Counted from the stretch's first letter, positions 12,067 to 22,370 are shown. The stretch is DNA of 64,000 bases from Marasmius tenuissimus (GCA_029532415.1 JAQOTA010000046.1:1-64000), one strand, 5' to 3'. The notes: generated by a model not told the origin, from the sequence alone. Numbers and translations: made by a program.

Positions 12067-12105
12067 TCTCCCCCAAAGCAAAAGAGAATCAACGTCCCCG
12101 TTGAT
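12067..12105 (+). promoter_or_regulatory. 17-nt motif plus 7-bp stem-loop, copy 2
   Basis: The same 17-nt string as at 7941 (TCTCCCCCAAAGCAAAA), then GAGA, then ATCAACG, loop TCCC, CGTTGAT. The stem sequence differs from copy 1 but pairs perfectly, and the loop is identical, which suggests the structure itself is kept. It lies about 210 nt before the start at 12314. Two GAAATCGCAAAATC-like boxes lie just upstream. Confidence 0.55.
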
Positions 12106-12199
12106 AGGCAGTTTACCCATTGTTCCGGACTCGCAAAATTTTCTTCACTTCGGAGGGACCCAGATCCCTAAAATCCCGACCTCTATGTGCTTCTTGAGG

Positions 12200-12207
12200 T
12201 ATAAAAG
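12200..12207 (+). promoter_or_regulatory. TATA box of the 364-aa gene
   Basis: TATAAAAG lies 107 nt before the ATG at 12314, in the context GAGGTATAAAAGACT, closely resembling the TATA context before the 819-aa gene. Confidence 0.55.
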
Positions 12208-12313
12208 ACTGGCTATATTCGCCTTGTCTGCCCATCGACACACAGTCGTTCTCTTGCCCATCATTCCTTGCGAAGTTTGTCCTTCCCACTCTCATCTCCC
12301 ATCTTTTTGCCTC

Positions 12314-13690
12314 ATGTCTGCCAAACCTCCTGGACGTCGTACCATCGGTGGCGGCACTGCTGCTTCCGAAGGCGCTTTTATGCCATTCGATCCTGACACT
12401 TATGCTGCTACTCTGCGAGAGAAGATGAACGATGTTAAGGACGCCATCTCCACCAAATCCAAGTTCGGACCCATGATCGCTACCGACTTGGCCACGTTTT
12501 TGGTACGTTTATCATCTTCTTTTCTGCTTTTCTTTCTTATTTACTCCTTTGCTTTTTACAGACTCACCCTATCATGGCCGCCGAACTTGCTGCCAATGAC
12601 AAGGCTCTGATCATGTTCCGCGGCGTCGTGGATTATGTTCTCCTGGTCTCTGCGGAACTGCCTGCTTTCTCTCTTCCTGCCAACTTCGACAAGGTTCAGT
12701 CCTTCGCTACCCATGTTCAGAAGTTGGCCAACAACTTGGAGAAAGAGCAGGAAAAAGCCGAGAAGGAGAAAGAGAAGGCTTCTATCATCTCCCGCAAGCG
12801 TCGCACCGTTAGTATCTTTTACACTTCCGAGGCTTGCTCGCTTCTCATCCTTTACTTCAGAGGTCCAACCCCAAGTCTCCCGCCACAGTTGAAGACGATG
12901 ATGTCTCCGACGGAGATCTTATCGACCTTCAGGGTGACTCTAAGGTGTGCGATCCCCTGTTCGTTTCCTATCTTTTTCTCATGTTCCATCCATTCCTCAG
13001 ATGGTCGATGGTGGCAACGTCGAAGGTCTCCAGGCCAGCATTCACGCTGTCCCCAACATTGAAATTGTCGCCGGTCCTGTACGTGCTTGGCTCTGAACCA
13101 CATCCGAAGCTCGTTTCTGACCATCTTTGACCCTCAGAAGAAAAGTTCCAACATCCGCGGTGCTACGGTAAGCCTTCCTTACGCTGCTATCCCTGGCATT
13201 TGCACCGAGTCGAACGCATACTCAAAGGCGATCTATTATATCTCTAAGGCTCGCGGCAAGCTTCCTGCATTCAAGAAGACTCGCATTGAACCTGCTTTCA
13301 GCAATCTTCAGGCCGAATCTCCTGGTACGCTCGTCTTTCCTTCTTTCTCCTAGACACATTCTCAATATCCGATATTCAGCTGAGGCCCTTGAGCGTATTA
13401 CCGAAGGACAGCAAGTCGACTGTTTTGCCTCCCTGGTGCCCTTCTTGAACTTAGAGGCTCTAGAGGCTCCGACCTATCTGTCGATCGCCAACTTCCTCAA
13501 GTCCGAGCTCAACACTCTCGCACACGCTACTAAGTGCTATAGCGGCCAGTATTCGTTCGTTCAGAAGCAGTTGGAAGAGGTCAACCGAATCCATCTTTCC
13601 AAGATGGGGCTGAACGGCAACGCCTCTGAAGCGGTTGTTTACCCCGCCTCCGAAGCAACTGCTAGCTCCTCCAACGCTTCCGCTGCGTAG
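12314..13690 (+). CDS. Six-exon gene of unknown function (364 aa) with central coiled coil
   Basis: Exons: 12314-12502, 12562-12807, 12861-12944, 13001-13078, 13138-13324, 13380-13690. Introns are 53-59 nt, and the summed coding length is exactly 365 codons including the stop. The N-terminus is Gly/Ala-rich. Residues of about 64-145 hold an EK-rich heptad-like helix (LANNLEKEQEKAEKEKEKA) ending in a basic patch (SRKRRT). An acidic linker follows, then a C-terminal helical domain (SIANFLKSELNTLAHATKC) and a Ser/Ala tail. There is no catalytic motif. In exon 5 a GTAAGC at 13168 could start another intron, but the frame is open without it. The gene is in line with the 819-aa gene and shares its upstream 17-nt motif, hairpin and TATA context. 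The layout would suit a structural or DNA-associated protein; that is inference. Confidence 0.7.
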
Positions 13691-14533
13691 TATATAGATT
13701 CCGGACCGTCGTATAGACCTGGATACACAACCGTGAATGCATATCTGGACTCAAAAGGAGTCCCTCTATCCATATAATCCCCAAAATTCTGAATTTCTAA
13801 AATGCCTATTTTCTCGAGTGGTTTCGACTCGCGGAACCTTGTACGGCTCATATCTCTATGAGTTCTTATCCATACAAGTCCGAATTCAGCACTATTTTGT
13901 AGAGAATTTTCTCCTCCTTCCGATGAGACCTTCAACCCCATCAAAATCGCAGTTTTCGGCGCTTAATATCCAAATTACTCTCGCTCGCGCGAGGTCGCAT
14001 CCTCGCCAAAATGCGAAATATGTAGGATACGCAGAATTTGAATCCGAATCCGCTCCCAATGAGAGCGCCCATCATTTCTATGGTTCCCACGGCTAGAAAC
14101 AGTATATACGCTCTAGCGCGCTCAGTTTTGGTCGCACCGATTTTGTCATCTGGGATCAAGAGAAGCTCCTGGCTCTTCCGCACGTTTCTACTACTATAGA
14201 TCCTTGGTAGGATCAACGGTTAGGCCTGCAGAAGCGATCTAAGGCCACAGAAATTCCCACGGTACGCAAGTACTAGCCACAGAAAGCCCTCATCTGCCGG
14301 AGTCCAAATCCAATGCTAACTTCTTCCTAGGCCCTCTAGAAGGCTCACAATCGCGAGATCATCCTCAAAATTTTGACACCCGAAAATTTTCTCGCAAATG
14401 CCTCAAATCATCCAGAAATCCACTTTTTAAATTTTCGATTTATCCATGATCACACAATCGCCACCCCAACGCTCTCGCTCAGCCCCACTTGGGCATCTGT
14501 GTAATCAGAACCTCTATGGTTACGCATATCCCT
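13691..14533 (-). other. Possible 3' LTR region of the adjacent gypsy fragment
   Basis: No gene. It lies directly downstream (on the minus strand) of the gypsy integrase ORF. A purine-rich tract followed by TGTGTGATCATGG near 14450 could be the polypurine tract and LTR start, and TATA-like GTATATAC sits near 14105 on that strand. No second copy exists in the window to prove LTR borders. Confidence 0.3.
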
Positions 14534-15958
14534 TTATCCATGCCTCTGTCGCTGGATATCCATACCTCTGTCGCTGGATATCCATAAGTTAGCCTGTGCC
14601 ACGACCTTCTCTGTCGGTCTTATGGTTCGTTTAGATTTTCTAGGCTCTTCCGAGGCAGGTTCTTCCTCTCCTTCGGCCTCCGAAGCAACATCAGGCACTT
14701 CATCATCTTCATAGGTCTCAAAGTTACCTCGAAGAGATGGGAGGTTAGGGAAGGCATAGTCAGTACCATCCCTACTACCATCTTCTCCTTCTTCGATTAA
14801 TTCGTCCAATCTCTCTTTAGAAATGTCTATCAACTCTTGGATATTCTCTGGCAAGTCTATAGGTTTATATCGCGAAACATGGGGCAATACCCTGAACGCA
14901 GCGACCTTGCCTCGGAGAACCGTGCCATCCATTTGCGCCAGAATGTACGAACCTCCGCGGGTCCTTCTTAGTATAACAATCAGGGGCCCTAGATATCTCG
15001 GATACATCTTTCTATCCAAGCTCATTTCTATAGGTGAGTTCCGCACCTGTACCAACGTTCCAGGAGCGAAATTATAATTCCTCAATCTGTTCTGGTGCTG
15101 CTTTTCAAACTGCCGAAGCGCCTGTCTCTTGTTGGCGTCCACCCTAGTAATCATCTCCTCTACATGGGTTCGGTGTTTGGCCAGAGCCACGGCTCGAAAG
15201 CCTAGTAGCTCTCCATAAGTGAGAATGCGTTCAGGTGTCCTTACTAACCAAGTAGACTCAACTATATCCAACGGTAGTATCGGTTCTGCACCAGTTACTA
15301 AGAAGTAGGGCGAACATCCGAGGCCCCGACGAGCAGTTACTCTGTCGGCCCATAGGACTGGTTTCAAGAACCACCACCACTTCTTCAGATCATCGTTAGT
15401 AGCTCGTACTAACGCTTCTCTTATAATCAGATGTGCTCTCTCAATCTTTCCATTCGCAGGGGAGTTGTACGGTGAGATTTTGATTCCTCGCATACCATAC
15501 TTCTCTTCTACCCACTTGAGAACATTCGTCATCTGAGGAGCATTGTCTGATACTATTTCTTCAGGACATCCCCAGCGACAGGTGATATCTTCAAATAGCC
15601 ATTCCCCAATGCTCCGAGCTGATTCTCTCTTCACCGCTCGTGCTTCGGGCCAACTACTAAGCGCACATCTTCCGTGTATAATATTTTGACACCCGTTGCT
15701 AGCAGGCGTCATCTTCATAACATCAATATGGATCTTTTGAAATAACGACGGTGTATAAGTCAAGGTCGGAGGCAGCTTCTGAAGTGTCATGGTGCGTTCC
15801 TGGCAGGTTTTGCACGACTTGATAAACCAATCTACATCTCCCTCGATGTCAGGCCACCAGAACCTCTTGTCTATGAGATCCATTGTCGCATATAAACCCT
15901 TATGCCCACATCTATCATGAGCTGCCGACATCATCCACACCCTTTTCTCTTTGCTCAC
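14534..15958 (-). pseudogene. Gypsy integrase, C-terminal half of pol
   Basis: An open frame of 474 codons in phase with the RNase H fragment upstream, separated from it by two TAG stops (at 16013 and near 15970). In order it shows the H2C2 zinc-binding module (HDRCGHKGLYATMDLID, then SCKTCQ), then the integrase core with IHIDVMKM (first Asp), VSDNAPQMTNVLKWVEEKYG (second Asp) and SPANGKIERAHLIIREAL (Glu), so the DDE triad is present. A GPY-like C-terminal module follows (YPRYLGPLIVILRRTRGGSYILAQMDGTVL), then an acidic Ser/Glu tail rich in ASE-type codons. The likely start of real translation is upstream, in RT. Both stops could be CAG to TAG changes. It belongs to the same gypsy class as the gag-RT fragment at 47-49 kb. 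Confidence 0.85.
14535..14586. repeat. 22-bp tandem duplication, about 2.3 copies
   Basis: The unit TATCCAT(G/A)CCTCTGTCGCTGGA is present twice in succession (14535-14556 and 14557-14578), followed by a partial third copy. It falls at the very C-terminal end of the gypsy integrase frame, where it adds the DIQRQRHG-type residues. Confidence 0.75.
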
Positions 15959-16012
15959 TATCAGCTTGTGCTAACCAGTGCCGTCCAGATTCAACTTATA
16001 CATCCTATCGTC

Positions 16013-17262
16013 CTACAAAGCATAACGACTACACTTCGCGATGAACTTCTGCTTAGCCGACTTAGGCATGTGCAGCGAATTCGAAAGCGGGTGTTCCAAG
16101 TACTTCCTAATCTTCAGAAGCTCATAATCTTGGTTCTTCGCGTATTCGGATCTATGACCCTCCGAGTACGGATTTTCATCGATCCATTCTTGCGTTGGCT
16201 GTGGAGGGACTACCCAGTAATTACCGAAGCATTCCATCACCTCCGAGCCAAACTGTCGCATATGATCCTGGACCTGACAAGTCCAAACTCGTGCATCTTC
16301 TTCCGCAGCCTGCAACTCGTCTCGGAAATCCTCTTCCGAAGTAGCCAGCTTGAACAAATACCCTCCTCGAGCATCGATAGTATGCTTATACTCGTCGAAG
16401 TCATAGGGAAACGAAGATTCTCCCTCCCCCAAAGTAAATGGAATAGGTTCTCCGTCGTCTTCATCCCAAGCCGCATCTTCTTCTTCCCTTCCCCGAGGCG
16501 TTTCTATGCCTCCGGGCGGGGGTCGGGATAATCCATCTGGTCCATGTGTAGCTCCTTTGACATGTACTAACTCGAGTTTGTACTTCCGAATGTCTTCAAT
16601 CCATCTATTCATCGTAGCGTTAGGTCCACAGCTCGGATTATCCAGCATTCCTTTAATATAGCTGGCATCTGTTTCGACTATTAACGGTCGACATCCATAT
16701 GTCTGGTAGAATGTGGCCTGTAAGGCGATTTTCAAACCGAATAGTTCTCTCTTAGGCTGTGAAAACCTGGCCTCTCGTTCATTAAGAAGTATAGATCCAA
16801 ACCAGTTGTAATGCTTCTTCTTCGGGTTGTCTGGGTCCACTTGATATAGAATGAAACCAACAGCCTGCCACGAAGTGTCGACCGACAATACCAATCCATT
16901 TGGATTGTCAACATCAATGGGTCGAAGCGCTGGGGCCCTCCGAATTGCTTCTTTCAAGACTTCGACAGCCTCAAACTCTTCTTCACCCATCTCGAAAGCA
17001 ACCGACTTAGAAGTCAACCGATTCAGAGGTCTAGTAATCTTAGCATAATCCTTAATAGACTGCCTCAGCTGAACCGCCGTCCCCAAGAAGGACTTAATAT
17101 CCGTCTTATCGCGGAACTTATGAGGGTCCCACGAAAGGATAGTGTTTGCGAACTTTTCCATTGGCTTTTCTCCTTCATACGAACATCTGTGTCCGAGTAC
17201 ATCTCCTTCTGAGACACAGAGGAACGCTTTGGTACCGGAGAAAGTGACTCCGCAGTACAGGG
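16013..17262 (-). pseudogene. Gypsy RT C-terminus and RNase H, 5'-truncated
   Basis: The frame begins inside RT (TFSGTKAFLCVSEGDVLGHR, then EKFANTILSW) and runs through the RT connection (DIKSFLGTAVQLRQSIKDYAK) into RNase H of the RT-RNaseH_2 type: VDTSWQAVGFILYQ, SQPKRELFGLKIALQA, LIVETDASYIKGML and VHVKGATHGPDGLSRPP. After a linker it reaches the integrase. Upstream of about 17262 the RT palm with its YxDD is missing. The break falls almost exactly where the other gypsy fragment in this window (47.1-48.92 kb, plus strand) ends. Confidence 0.85.
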
Positions 17263-18080
17263 GGGCATAGGATTGTCACTATGCCACATGCACGTGATAG
17301 TCATGCATTGCTTATGAGAAAAATAGTAGCTAAGGTTCCGGGCATACGCACCGAACAGCTCGCTGGGCTCGGTCCTTATGCTTCTGCCCTCTACCTAAGC
17401 TAGGCGGGGCTGCGTCCCAGGGACCTCGATCTTTTCCGAAATATGCACCGCAAGCGGCCGGATTTGGTCGCTACGAAGTGCTAGTAATGTGTTAGTTGGA
17501 GTTTTAGTGAACGAGAAGTTTGGGACGTGCTCAAGCACGACCTTGTTCTCGAGGCGCGAACGATATTACCTCAATGGTTGTTTACTCAGATCCGAGGCCC
17601 CACTGGTACTAACTCAGAGAGCGGGGCTTTGCCCCGCCATGTGTACATATAACGTGAGGTTATGGGCGATACATAGTACGTTGTACTCGAAGGCATAGAC
17701 TTGGGCTGTGACCTTTCTGTACTGGTTTTTGTAACATCTATAATTCTCAAGGGAGGAAGGAGCAAGACCAAAGAAGAGTTGCGGCTGCCTCAAAGGCTAG
17801 CGGCTTCCAAATGATTCACAGTTGTTCACAGACGACACTGTGGATGATAGACATGATGGGCAAGAGCATACTCGGAGGTAAGGAGGTAATCACCCTGAGT
17901 ATATCTATCATCTGCCGATAGTCACCAAAGAGAATATGACGCGACGTGTCAGGATCGCGCGGTGAGTGATGTGGCTATGCTCCGCAGAGACTCTAACCTT
18001 CGCAACCAGAATCAACCAGGGTGAGCTAGTGTTCTTTTATATGACATAGTATAACAGTACATGCGTTTAATGTATTGACT
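17263..18080. other. No recognisable gene
   Basis: Only short frames without motifs. I find no LTR, inverted repeat or spliced exon here. It separates the gypsy fragment from the Tnp2-type transposase remnant. Confidence 0.45.
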
Positions 18081-20264
18081 CAGTCTTCATTCCTCTCCAT
18101 CATCGTCATCACAGACTTCAACCGGGCTGGAGAATGTCTTCTCAACCACAAAAAATTCGTTTACCTCCGTGTTATCGTCCTATGCCTTCCCAGGACGCCG
18201 GAATGGTACCGTTGCCGCTACCTCGACGATCCATCGAGCACCAATTATTGTCATATTTCCACCATTGGTACAAACATGGAGGACGTCCAGGGACTTGGTG
18301 AGAATTTTAGCATTTGGATCTGAGAAGAGATTGACAGCTGCGAGAGCATAGCAGATACTTTGTCTTGTGAAAGCGAAGTAATAAAGGACTTCAGCGAAGC
18401 GGGTTTTGCCCGCAATCGATATCTAGAAAGTATCAACCATTGAATTGTCCCATGGGGGAATTACGGATAGACAACTCACCTTAACGATCCTTGACTGACA
18501 AACTTCTGAAACTTCTCGTTTCGCCTCTTGCCATCTTGACCTTGCAATCTGTCCTTCGGCAACCGCAGTCTTGCAAATCTCTCAACAGTGGGAAGAGACT
18601 CGGGTGTTATTCGATCCACAACATCTTGCCACTCGTATCGCACACAGAAGTCTTTGAATAACTGAGCATCCTCAGGGTCCATAAGGTGCTGGTCTCGAGG
18701 ATGTAGTGAAGTATGGCCGTAGCTCACATCACGGGAGTACGACGCCTTGTATTGGCTGTTGATTTTTGCCACTGGATTCCGAGGGATCCGACTCTCCACA
18801 CATGTAGGTATGTACCGGCTTGCACGTTCCACAGCAAGGCCGAACTCGGCGAATTTGTCAGGATCATGGAGGATAGCGAAGGGCCAGCTTGCAGGATCAT
18901 CGTCACCAGTATAGTCGATGTCTCCTCTCCAGAGTTGAACGAGAAGCTGGTTGAGGTTGTAATAAAGGTGCATGAGATCGGCGGGGAACAGCTTTGGACA
19001 AGGAAGGGCCTTCGGGAGAACACTAAACAACGAAGGCCCGCGGACACCCGTCTTCTTCCGCCGCTTCTTGTATTGTGTCACATTCGGCGCATCAAGAACT
19101 CGCTGCAGCCTCCGCTGATATTCCTCGACTGTCAGTGCAGCTACAGGGTAATATGTCCCGACGCCTGGCTTGTGTCGACCGGGCATGTTGCACAAAAGTC
19201 GACATCCGTTGCGACCATGGTGACCGACGGACTTGCTCATATCAGTCATCGCAACAGTATCGGCGAGGGCAAATAGAAGAAATGGGTGTTTCTTGATAAC
19301 TTTCTGCGATAGAGAATCCCAAACCTTGATCCCACGTCGTTGACATGCGGCCAGGTGTGCGAGAGTGAGGAGTGAGAATGAGTCGTGCTGGGCAGAGTTG
19401 GGACCTCCGACAACGAACTGGGGTATCACAGAGGATTCGAGGTGACGGACATCGGGAGCAAGGTCGCCCGAGATTGCAATACTGAACCGAGTGCTCGAAT
19501 CTTTGTCTCGGTAAAGTTGCGCACTACCTTCGGAGAACAACAAAACCATCGTGTTCTCATCGATTTCGCCACTCTCGATCAGCCTCAAGTAGTCGAGTCC
19601 CTGTAGCAGGTTGCTCCAGTCCTGGGTAGCCTCTCTAAGAATCCTCTGGGTCTCCTGCCACCGATATCGAAGCTTTGATGCGGACTCCGGATGTCCGTGC
19701 TGTGCCTGCATCTGTGGGCCAAGCGGTCGGACCACAAATTGCGACCTCGGTTTTCCCTTTCATCAAACCGTTCTTCTCCACAGGATGAGCAGTTTCTAAA
19801 CCCCCCCTCATGATCCAATGAACGCAAGACAGTTGTTCTTGCATTTGTCAATGCGTAACGGGTAGATTCCAGTGAGAGAGCGAAGAAGGCGGCGAACCTG
19901 ATCATATGAAAGAAGGGCCTGCTCTTCCGGGTGCGTGTCATTGTAGAGCTGTCGAAAACAGGCATAGGTGTCCTCGGAAGCATGTGAGAGAATGAAGTAG
20001 TATTGTATAGATAATCGAAGCTGTCGGAGAGGTCTAATCGTTCCCCAGGTGGCTCGGCAAACGCACTCCATCCCTCTTTTGGCCACTGCTCTTTCTCCAC
20101 TTCAAAATCGTAGGTCCGGATGAACTCGAGCATCGCACGTAAATGATCCAGGGACTCTTCGACATACATGTTCCGTTGAGGTGTCGGTATGCCTTCTCCA
20201 TAGCCACTGTCGCTGTCGCTGTCGCCACTGTCGTCTTCGCTACATAGTCTTCCTCTGGTGGATG
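18080..20264 (-). pseudogene. Tnp2-type (CACTA superfamily) transposase, main part
   Basis: Several minus-strand frames together read as one decayed transposase. Near 20086-19808: YDQVRRLLRSLTGIYPLRI, then a Cys-rich knuckle whose second half (NCSSCGEERFDERENRG) is in another frame, so a frameshift lies near 19.8 kb. From 19735 to 18476 it is open for 419 codons: GPQMQAQHGHPESASKLRYR, an Asp-rich LAPDVRHLES segment, QHDSFSLLTLAHLAACQRRG, VGHHGRNGCRLLCNMPGRHK and YYPVAAL. This ends at a GTGAGT donor; after an intron (about 18425-18478) an exon reads ISIAGKTRFAEVLYYFAF and on to a decayed tail. The order matches Tnp2-like proteins of mushroom fungi. The 5' part lies beyond the inserted gag-only element, at 22.1-22.4 kb. 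At least two frameshifts make it inactive. I found no terminal repeats. Confidence 0.75.
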
Positions 20265-20619
20265 AGTCAATATTCCAGTATGGCAACCTCGGATTGGCCA
20301 CTCGTAGTACCTGCTGGACTTTACTGTGCTTCCGTCATTGTATGATATCATTCCCCTTTGCCCAGTCTTACTCACGTAGCTCCATAACCCTTTACCTCTG
20401 TGATCGTACTTACTCCTACATACATCATGCACAGTTGGACCTACATCATGCGTAGTATATTCCTTTCTGTTCTCTCGTATTCTCTACCTACTTCTGTACA
20501 GTATATAAACTACCTACCAAATCCCATACCACCTCAGCGGTTTGTTAACCCACTGAGGTCTTCTACATTTCTCTTACTTTGCCCCGCTCCGAGCTCTTTC
20601 TCTGCGCCGTATTGCGACT
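20265..20619 (+). repeat. 5' LTR of the gag-only element
   Basis: 355 bp, starting AGTCAATATTCC and ending TATTGCGACT. It contains GTATATAAAC (TATA-like) near 20505. CAAACCGCTAGTC follows directly, which is where a primer-binding site would be; I could not match it to a tRNA end. Confidence 0.9.
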
Positions 20620-20672
20620 CAAACCGCTAGTCTAGCCTATTCTTGGAACAAGCCGCTTCACTTCTCATCATT

Positions 20673-21512
20673 ATGGCACCCATCACTTCTCCCCCTCACA
20701 ACATCAACAACCTTATCTCCACTGTCACGAAACTCACAGATGCCACTTACAGGGAGTGGAAATTCGATGTTACTATGGTCATGCGGCAGGCTGGTGGAAG
20801 TCTACACGGAGCTGTCACTGGATCCATCGACAAGCCATTAGCATCTACCTCTGATCAGAAGGATGATGGCACGTGGGAATCCATACAGGCTCAGGGACTT
20901 GCCATCATTGGTCTCACCATTGACAACAGCCAGAAGGAGTACATTCGCACTGCCAAGACAGGCAAGGAGGCTTGGACAATTCTCAAGGACATTTACGAGC
21001 GGAACTCAACATCCCAGCGCACATCCCTGAAGAGGGCATTCTATGCATACAAACACGACCCAGAACAATCCATTTCCAAATATATCTCCGACATCACCTC
21101 CGCCGCCAATTCTCTCAAGGCAATCGGCCTCACTATCTCCGATCTTGACATAACCGATGTCCTAATCTATTCACTTGCTCCTGAATATGCCGACGTCGCC
21201 ACTTCCCTTATGACACGATCCGATCATGACAGTCTCACCATCACAGCTGTCACTTCAGCCCTGCGCGAGAAAGGTGCTCGGCTTGAACTAGCTGATCCAA
21301 CCCCAACTTCCTCATCCACATCATTCCACGCCTTCTCTACGACCCCTGCTGGCCGTAAATCCTGTTCCTCTTGCGGGAAGAATGGTCATCAGGCTAACGA
21401 CTGCTGGAAGAAGAAGAAATGCGAGACATGTGGCAAAATGGGCCACATTGCCAGGGTCTGCCGTCAGACAGCTGCCAACTATGCCAGATCTGCCCCTGAT
21501 TACGGCTTCTGA
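20673..21512 (+). CDS. gag: Gag protein of the UBN2 (copia) type with two zinc knuckles, 279 aa
   Basis: An intact frame from the first good ATG inside the internal region; an in-frame TTG lies 30 nt upstream but is less likely. The N-terminal 200 residues match the copia Gag/UBN2 pattern: TDATYREWKFDVTMVMRQAG, IRTAKTGKEAWTILKDIYER, QRTSLKRAFYAYKHD and ISKYISDITSAANSLKAIG. At the C-terminus are two CCHC knuckles, CSSCGKNGHQANDC and CETCGKMGHIARVC, which in this family bind element RNA during particle assembly. The frame stops soon after the second knuckle. No protease motif follows, and the rest of the element is noncoding. The protein is therefore a free Gag, not a gag-pol. The intact frame together with identical LTRs suggests it could still be expressed from the LTR promoter. 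Confidence 0.9.
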   Translation: MAPITSPPHNINNLISTVTKLTDATYREWKFDVTMVMRQAGGSLHGAVTGSIDKPLASTSDQKDDGTWESIQAQGLAIIGLTIDNSQKEYIRTAKTGKEAWTILKDIYERNSTSQRTSLKRAFYAYKHDPEQSISKYISDITSAANSLKAIGLTISDLDITDVLIYSLAPEYADVATSLMTRSDHDSLTITAVTSALREKGARLELADPTPTSSSTSFHAFSTTPAGRKSCSSCGKNGHQANDCWKKKKCETCGKMGHIARVCRQTAANYARSAPDYGF

Positions 21513-21533
21513 ATGCTTTGCACAGCTTCATGA

Positions 21534-21710
21534 TTAGCCCGGGACAGGTATTCCGGATGACATTGACGTTTAGCCCGGCAATAGAATTGTTGGATGATCT
21601 AGGTTTAGCCCGGGTTGGATACCCCGGATGTGCTGTTTGGTCTAGGAGGACCATTCTTGGATAATAGCAATTGTTTAGCCTGCAGACGTGCAGATGAAGT
21701 ATTTCTTTTC
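21534..21710 (+). repeat. Degenerate 35-bp minisatellite between gag and the 3' LTR
   Basis: TTAGCCCGG-type unit starts recur at 21534, 21570, 21605 and 21675, so three intervals are one or two periods of 35-36 bp, with a weak copy near 21640. Most units also carry a CCGGATG or TGGATG core about 18 nt in. It occupies the place where pol would be expected. Confidence 0.7.
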
Positions 21711-21758
21711 TTGCTTTTGGACATGTGCTTTTGCGATACTGCCTCGGTTGAGGAGGAC

Positions 21759-22113
21759 AGTCAATATTCCAGTATGGCAACCTCGGATTGGCCACTCGTA
21801 GTACCTGCTGGACTTTACTGTGCTTCCGTCATTGTATGATATCATTCCCCTTTGCCCAGTCTTACTCACGTAGCTCCATAACCCTTTACCTCTGTGATCG
21901 TACTTACTCCTACATACATCATGCACAGTTGGACCTACATCATGCGTAGTATATTCCTTTCTGTTCTCTCGTATTCTCTACCTACTTCTGTACAGTATAT
22001 AAACTACCTACCAAATCCCATACCACCTCAGCGGTTTGTTAACCCACTGAGGTCTTCTACATTTCTCTTACTTTGCCCCGCTCCGAGCTCTTTCTCTGCG
22101 CCGTATTGCGACT
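21759..22113 (+). repeat. 3' LTR of the gag-only element
   Basis: The second 355-bp copy, with no difference that I can see from the 5' LTR. It is preceded by TTGAGGAGGAC and followed by the GGATG target duplication. Confidence 0.9.
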
Positions 22114-22118
22114 GGATG

Positions 22119-22370
22119 CTGGTCAACAGTACGGTTCTAACAATCCAAGATCATTATTGTCGGCAAGTTTTCTGAATCATTGAGTAGCACGTACCTCATA
22201 ACCCTAGTTTGCAGCCTGTCCAACTCGTCTGCGGACATCGTCGCTTCTAATCCTCGTTGAGAAGCATGCCGTTGATAGGTTTTCTTGGAGACAGACTTGT
22301 GGCCGCGACAGTACCATATACAGGTGCAGATGTCTCTTTCTGGGTCTTCCAGATGTAGTGATTGTGACAT
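22119..22370 (-). pseudogene. Tnp2-type transposase, N-terminal exon cut off by the gag-only element
   Basis: Starting from the Met at 22370, the frame reads MSQSLHLEDPERDICTCIWY and on to HKSVSKKTYQRH, a Cys/His cluster (CTC, C and H) like that at the N-terminus of Tnp2-type transposases. It continues MSADELDRLQTRVMR, and a GTACGT donor lies at the end of this stretch. The rest of the gene continues on the far side of the inserted element, from 20264 downward. The splice from the donor to the downstream frame does not close in phase, so either the intron boundaries differ from my reading or there is a frameshift. Confidence 0.6.

Larger units (their letters stand above)
20265..22113 (+). mobile_element. 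Young gag-only LTR retrotransposon (TR-GAG type)
   Basis: A complete 1849-bp element. It has two 355-bp LTRs that look identical base for base, a single gag ORF between them, a polypurine-like TTGAGGAGGAC directly before the 3' LTR, and a 5-bp target duplication GGATG on both sides (20260-20264 and 22114-22118). No protease, integrase, RT or RNase H is present and there is no room for them, so it must use proteins of an autonomous copia-like partner. The LTR termini are AGTC...GACT rather than TG...CA. Identical LTRs imply recent insertion. It sits inside the Tnp2-type transposase pseudogene, on the opposite strand. Confidence 0.9.

Noticed and set aside
16427..16445. A third CCCCCAAAG string, as possible copy of the 17-nt regulatory motif
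   Set aside because: It lies inside the gypsy pol frame (encoding part of a TLGEGE segment), lacks the following AGCAAAA and has no hairpin. Treated as coincidence.
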